In this document: positions 14,198-16,087 of the stretch, piece after piece
Numbering within the stretch: the first letter of the stretch is position 1
Layout of the letters: each line of letters starts with the position of its first letter
NCBI GenBank assembly: GCA_946623295.1
Contig: CAMOQY010000010.1
Coordinates: 1-16,087 of the forward strand
Source: an uncultured Lachnospiraceae bacterium
Lineage (GTDB): Bacteria; Bacillota; Clostridia; Lachnospirales; Lachnospiraceae
Reading direction: 5' to 3'
Length of the DNA: 16,087 nucleotides
The notes under the pieces: generated by a model
Database searches by the model: none
What the model saw: only the letters and a program-made list of their open reading frames with translations
Told to the model about the DNA's origin: nothing
Translations under genes and position numbers: made by a program

Positions 14198-14914
14198 ATG
14201 GACTCTATCTACACTCAGAAAATGCTTTTTCCGGCCAGCCGGTGCGACGCTTCCGGTTTTCTCGGTCTTACCGACGCTTTCTATATGTTTCAGGATCTTG
14301 CGACCGACCACGCAAAATTACTCGGCTTCGGAGCCGATGTGCTCACTCCCCAGGGACGTTTCTGGATATCCATCGCGACGCGCGTAAAGATACTGGAGAG
14401 GCCTTCCTTTTCGGAGGAGGTGACCCTCGAAACGTGGCCGCATACGCCCTCGGGCATCCGCTGTCTGCGCGATTACCGGATGCTGCGGGGGAGTGATGTA
14501 ATGGTGCTCGGGCGCTCGCAATGGGGCGTTTTTAACCGTAATACCGGGCGCGTTGACAGGCCCGATACTGCTTTCCCGATGGATCTGGCCTGCCCGGATG
14601 AGATCACTATCGACGAACCGTTCCTGCGCATCCGCGACGACGGCTTCGGAGAGCCGTTTGCCAGCTATACGATCCGTTCTACCGACATAGATCTCAACGG
14701 CCACATGAACAATGTCGCCTATGTGCGCGCCTTCCAGAGTCTTTATTCCACAGAGGAATGGAAACGCGCCGACATCCGCGATATGGAGGTCCACTACAAA
14801 AACCAGTGCTACGAAGGCGAGGTGCTGAGCTTTTCGGAAAAGACGGCGGACGGCATCCGCATCGTCAGAGCTGCCGTAGGCGAGCGCACTGCTCTCTACA
14901 TCGCTCTGCGCTAA
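14198..14914 (+). CDS. Acyl-ACP thioesterase (238 aa)
   Basis: This is a double hot-dog fold enzyme of the FatA/FatB-related bacterial family (PF01643). It hydrolyses acyl-acyl carrier protein to free fatty acid, ending or diverting fatty acid synthesis. ATG 14198 is chosen for the AGGAGG six bases upstream; the longer frame starts in the promoter. The first hot dog spans about 1-130 (DAFYMFQDLATDHAKLLG helix, then RFWISIATRVKI). The second starts near 150, with the catalytic segment DIDLNGHMNNVAYVR (Asp165, Asn167, His169) and the later MEVHYKNQC (Glu197, Cys204), which correspond to the active-site set described in plant enzymes. The length is typical for bacteria. It is the only plus-strand gene, monocistronic between its own promoter and a bidirectional terminator. 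Chain-length preference cannot be read from sequence. Confidence 0.92.
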   Translation: MDSIYTQKMLFPASRCDASGFLGLTDAFYMFQDLATDHAKLLGFGADVLTPQGRFWISIATRVKILERPSFSEEVTLETWPHTPSGIRCLRDYRMLRGSDVMVLGRSQWGVFNRNTGRVDRPDTAFPMDLACPDEITIDEPFLRIRDDGFGEPFASYTIRSTDIDLNGHMNNVAYVRAFQSLYSTEEWKRADIRDMEVHYKNQCYEGEVLSFSEKTADGIRIVRAAVGERTALYIALR

Positions 14915-15023
14915 GGCACCGGTTGCGTTTCCTGCCGCGCCGATCCCACGCCGGTCCGGCACTTTACTCGCCAGCGCCGTACCTTTTTCTCACGGAGACT
15001 TTGGCTCGAAGGCTGAACGCTGA

Positions 15024-15086
15024 ATAAAAAATGCCGTATATTTCTGCTCCCGCACGCTTGCGTACGCAGAATATACGGCTTTTTTA
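15024..15086. terminator. Strong bidirectional terminator between the thioesterase and mscL
   Basis: GCCGTATAT (15033-15041) pairs with ATATACGGC (15071-15079). After a bulged T, the stem continues with TCTGC/GCAGA, making 14 pairs in all. A T-run (15080-15085) follows for plus-strand transcripts, and an A-rich tract (15024-15031) supplies the T-run for minus-strand transcripts. It sits between convergent genes and ends both. The flanking bases 14915-15023 and 15087-15171 show no coding signal. Confidence 0.88.
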
Positions 15087-15171
15087 CTATGCATTCATCC
15101 TTCTTCGCCCGTCTCATGCTCGAAAAAGCTAGGACGCTGGCGGGTACATAGCCGGACCGGCTGGCAAAGGA

Positions 15172-15615
15172 TCAGTTCTTCTTAAGCAGGTCGCGGATCT
15201 CGGTAAGAAGCTTTTCCTCGGCGCTGGGCTCGGGCTCAGCCTCTTCCTCGGCGGCAGCCTCAGCCTCGGCGGCTTTCTTTTTAGCCTCAGCGGCAGCGCG
15301 CATCTTGTTGATGCCCCTGACAACACAGAAGATCACAAGCGCTACGAGGATGAAATCAACTATGGTCTGAATGAAATTGCCATAATAGATCGCGGACTCG
15401 GCCACGCCGTTAGCCTCATCGGCAGGGGTGATGATATAACGAAGCGTCGTAAAATCAACACCGCCGAAGATCATTCCGATAGCAGGCATGATGATGTCAT
15501 TTACAAGAGAAGTAACGATCTTGGTAAACGCGCCGCCGATAACGATACCGACAGCCATGTCCATGACGTTGCCCTTGGAAACGAACTCCTTGAACTCCCC
15601 AAAAAACTTTTTCAT
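15172..15615 (-). CDS. mscL: Large-conductance mechanosensitive channel MscL (147 aa)
   Basis: MscL is a pentameric membrane channel that opens under turgor to protect against osmotic downshock. The N-terminus has the amphipathic helix and first pore helix with FVSKGNVMDMAVGIVIGGAF (about 12-31). A periplasmic loop of about 25 residues follows, then the second helix around 80-103 (FIQTIVDFILVALVIF). The C-terminal cytoplasmic helix is preceded by an Ala/Glu/Lys-rich stretch of about 30 residues (105-135) before the usual EEKLLTEIRDLLKKN end, making the protein slightly longer than the common 130-140 residues. The ATG at 15615 is two bases past the argS stop, and its ribosome site (GAAAGGA) lies in the last codons of argS, suggesting translational coupling. 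Confidence 0.96.
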   Translation of the reverse strand: MKKFFGEFKEFVSKGNVMDMAVGIVIGGAFTKIVTSLVNDIIMPAIGMIFGGVDFTTLRYIITPADEANGVAESAIYYGNFIQTIVDFILVALVIFCVVRGINKMRAAAEAKKKAAEAEAAAEEEAEPEPSAEEKLLTEIRDLLKKN

Positions 15616-15617
15616 CT

Positions 15618-16087
15618 CTACATCCTTTCCGGAGCCGAGAAACCAAGCATATCAATGCAGTCCCCAAGCACCTTTTCAGTTAGTCTGAGCAGGGCTATAT
15701 ACCCTCCCTTAATATCTTCATCAGCTTCCGCGAGGATCCTTGTCTCGTGGTAAAAGCTGTTGAAAGCGTTTGATATCTCGTAAATATACTGGCACAGGCG
15801 ATGCGGGGCAAATTCGGCCGCGGCGCTCTCGATGACCTCGCCTGCCCTGGCCAGAGAAAGCTGAAGATCCTTTTCTGCCGCAGTGCGGGCCTCCTTCACC
15901 CTGCAGTCCTTATCATCGGCGCTCTCGCGGTATTTGCGCAGGATCGACTTTATGCGCACCATCGTATAGAGAATATATGGGCCGGTATTGCCCTCAAATG
16001 AAGTGAACCTGTCCAGATCAAAGATATAGTCCTTTGTCGCCTGGTTTGAGAGGTCGCCGTATTTTATGGCTGCCGTGGAAATGATGG
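15618..16087 (-). CDS. argS: Arginyl-tRNA synthetase, C-terminal part (partial, runs off right edge)
   Basis: The open frame enters from the window edge and ends at TAG (15620-15618), giving about 155 residues. This class I synthetase charges tRNA-Arg. Visible marks are IKYGDLSNQATKDYIFD, then FEGNTGPYILYTMVRI, the segment joining the catalytic core to the anticodon-binding helical bundle. After these come the DALR-type bundle with FNSFYHETRIL and the characteristic end LGFSAPERM. The catalytic HIGH-like motif lies outside the window. mscL follows two bases later on the same strand. Confidence 0.95.
   Translation of the reverse strand, partial: IISTAAIKYGDLSNQATKDYIFDLDRFTSFEGNTGPYILYTMVRIKSILRKYRESADDKDCRVKEARTAAEKDLQLSLARAGEVIESAAAEFAPHRLCQYIYEISNAFNSFYHETRILAEADEDIKGGYIALLRLTEKVLGDCIDMLGFSAPERM

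Noticed and set aside
1..16087. CRISPR array, insertion sequence, prophage or attachment site
   Set aside because: No spaced direct repeats, transposase or integrase motifs, or terminal repeats were seen. The lone HTH protein is insufficient evidence for a mobile element.

Overview
The window suggests a Gram-positive anaerobe of the Clostridia, probably Lachnospiraceae-like. The evidence is moderate-to-high GC, strong AGGAGG-type ribosome binding sites, a YajC/Tgt pair, a polA-coaE-walJ cluster, a short acyl-ACP thioesterase and a proofreading-deficient DNA polymerase I. This assignment is inferred from gene content and families, not from a search. Almost everything is chromosomal housekeeping on the minus strand, so transcription runs mostly from high to low coordinates. 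I see no insertion sequence, prophage, CRISPR array, tRNA or rRNA.

Right end (16087 to about 14915): the C-terminal part of arginyl-tRNA synthetase enters from the edge and is followed two bases later by mscL. A strong bidirectional terminator separates mscL from the only plus-strand gene, an acyl-ACP thioesterase. A divergent promoter region at 14105-14170 serves the thioesterase and polA.

Middle (13988 to 9966): polA, coaE and walJ overlap end to start and form one operon for DNA repair and replication, CoA synthesis and a metallo-beta-lactamase-fold nuclease. A new promoter at 9878-9906 starts a second run. It contains two coupled CNNM/CBS membrane proteins, then a GtrA-family membrane protein, tgt (queuosine modification of tRNA), yajC (Sec accessory), an auxin-efflux-family carrier, pncB (NAD salvage) and plsC (phospholipid synthesis). 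This run ends at an intrinsic terminator at 2119-2147.

Left end (about 2100 to 1): this is the least ordinary part. An extended -10 promoter drives a roughly 177-nt segment that folds on paper into a coherent nested structure ending in an intrinsic terminator. Only 46 bases later begins a small sigma-region-4-like helix-turn-helix gene with no visible promoter of its own. This segment could be a free-standing structured RNA or an attenuator/riboswitch-type leader. Downstream, with its own putative promoter, is a TTG-started type IV prepilin-like protein whose C-terminal part looks like a beta-helix surface domain; it runs off the left edge.
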